From NCBI GenBank assembly GCA_030765055.1, contig CM060950.1:274361540-274425539 (forward strand): a DNA stretch of 64,000 bases, given 5' to 3'. Position numbers and translations under genes: made by a program. Below are positions 63,966 through 64,000 of this stretch, piece by piece. Every line of letters begins with the position of its first letter. The stretch's first letter is position 1. Origin of the DNA: Mantis religiosa. Its lineage: Eukaryota > Arthropoda > Insecta > Mantodea > Mantidae. Below the pieces are notes generated by a model. The model was not told the DNA's origin. It searched no databases and saw only the letters and a program-made list of their open reading frames with translations.

Positions 63966-64000
63966 TTTTCTTTTTTTTATAGACGATTCTCCTATTGCCA

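Larger units (their letters stand above)
61284..64000 (-). mobile_element. unclassified TIR transposon, copy 2 (cut by window edge)
   Basis: Opens with TGAGTCATTCCATATCAAA and runs parallel to copy 1 (2386-5783). The right end lies beyond 64000. It differs from copy 1 by small indels and two insertions (62204-62400 and 62704-62758) that copy 1 lacks. Confidence 0.85.

Overview
The window is AT-rich animal nuclear DNA, almost certainly from an arthropod and most likely an insect; I cannot name the species. The signs are tRNA-derived SINEs, Ty3/gypsy LTR elements primed by tRNA-Leu, GIY-YIG Penelope-like elements (PLEs), CR1-like and RNase H-bearing LINEs, and piggyBac, hAT, mariner and DDE_3-type transposon relics. 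There are no bacterial-type operons and no rRNA. Apart from one candidate exon of a Myb/SANT-like gene (31863-31991, minus), every coding stretch I can identify belongs to a mobile element, and nearly all are broken. Layout: 0-6 kb holds a LINE 3' fragment and a complete but decayed TIR transposon of an unclassified family (2386-5783). A second copy of that transposon runs off the right edge (61284-64000). 6-13 kb holds a SINE, two gypsy solo LTRs (one split by a PLE), and mariner and DDE_3 relics. 13-19.2 kb is a cluster of PLE families C, B and D, D sitting inside a hAT gene. 19.7-30.5 kb holds a SINE, two 5'-truncated gypsy elements, a piggyBac with TTAA duplication and a hAT N-terminus. 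31-47 kb holds two internally deleted gypsy elements with paired LTRs, SINEs, a gag-only LTR element with a coiled-coil protein, and fragments of an unnamed transposon-associated protein. 47.5-60.7 kb holds LINE relics, PLE E, and a nested block: a DDE_3 transposase relic is split by a head-to-head PLE dimer, the dimer by a CR1-like LINE, and the LINE by a gypsy solo LTR. Main observations. (1) Several PLE insertions share one architecture: a copy, an inverted partner of 48 nt to 2 kb, and a 45-50 nt tail carrying an ACAGTGA-like motif, flanked by 10-13 bp target duplications. The largest, an 8.8-kb block including its nested insertions, has a 12-bp duplication and disrupts a readable transposase frame. 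(2) The four PLE family A 3' ends each carry a hammerhead-ribozyme-like core (CTGATGA, 6-bp stem II, GAAA, self-complementary ACATGT stem III). (3) The two deleted gypsy elements share a protease-to-RNase H deletion joint that keeps the reading frame, which suggests a propagating non-autonomous lineage. (4) The two copies of the unclassified transposon give filled and empty sites that reveal 197-bp and 55-bp insertions with exact boundaries. All family assignments come from reading motifs by eye; no database search was possible.
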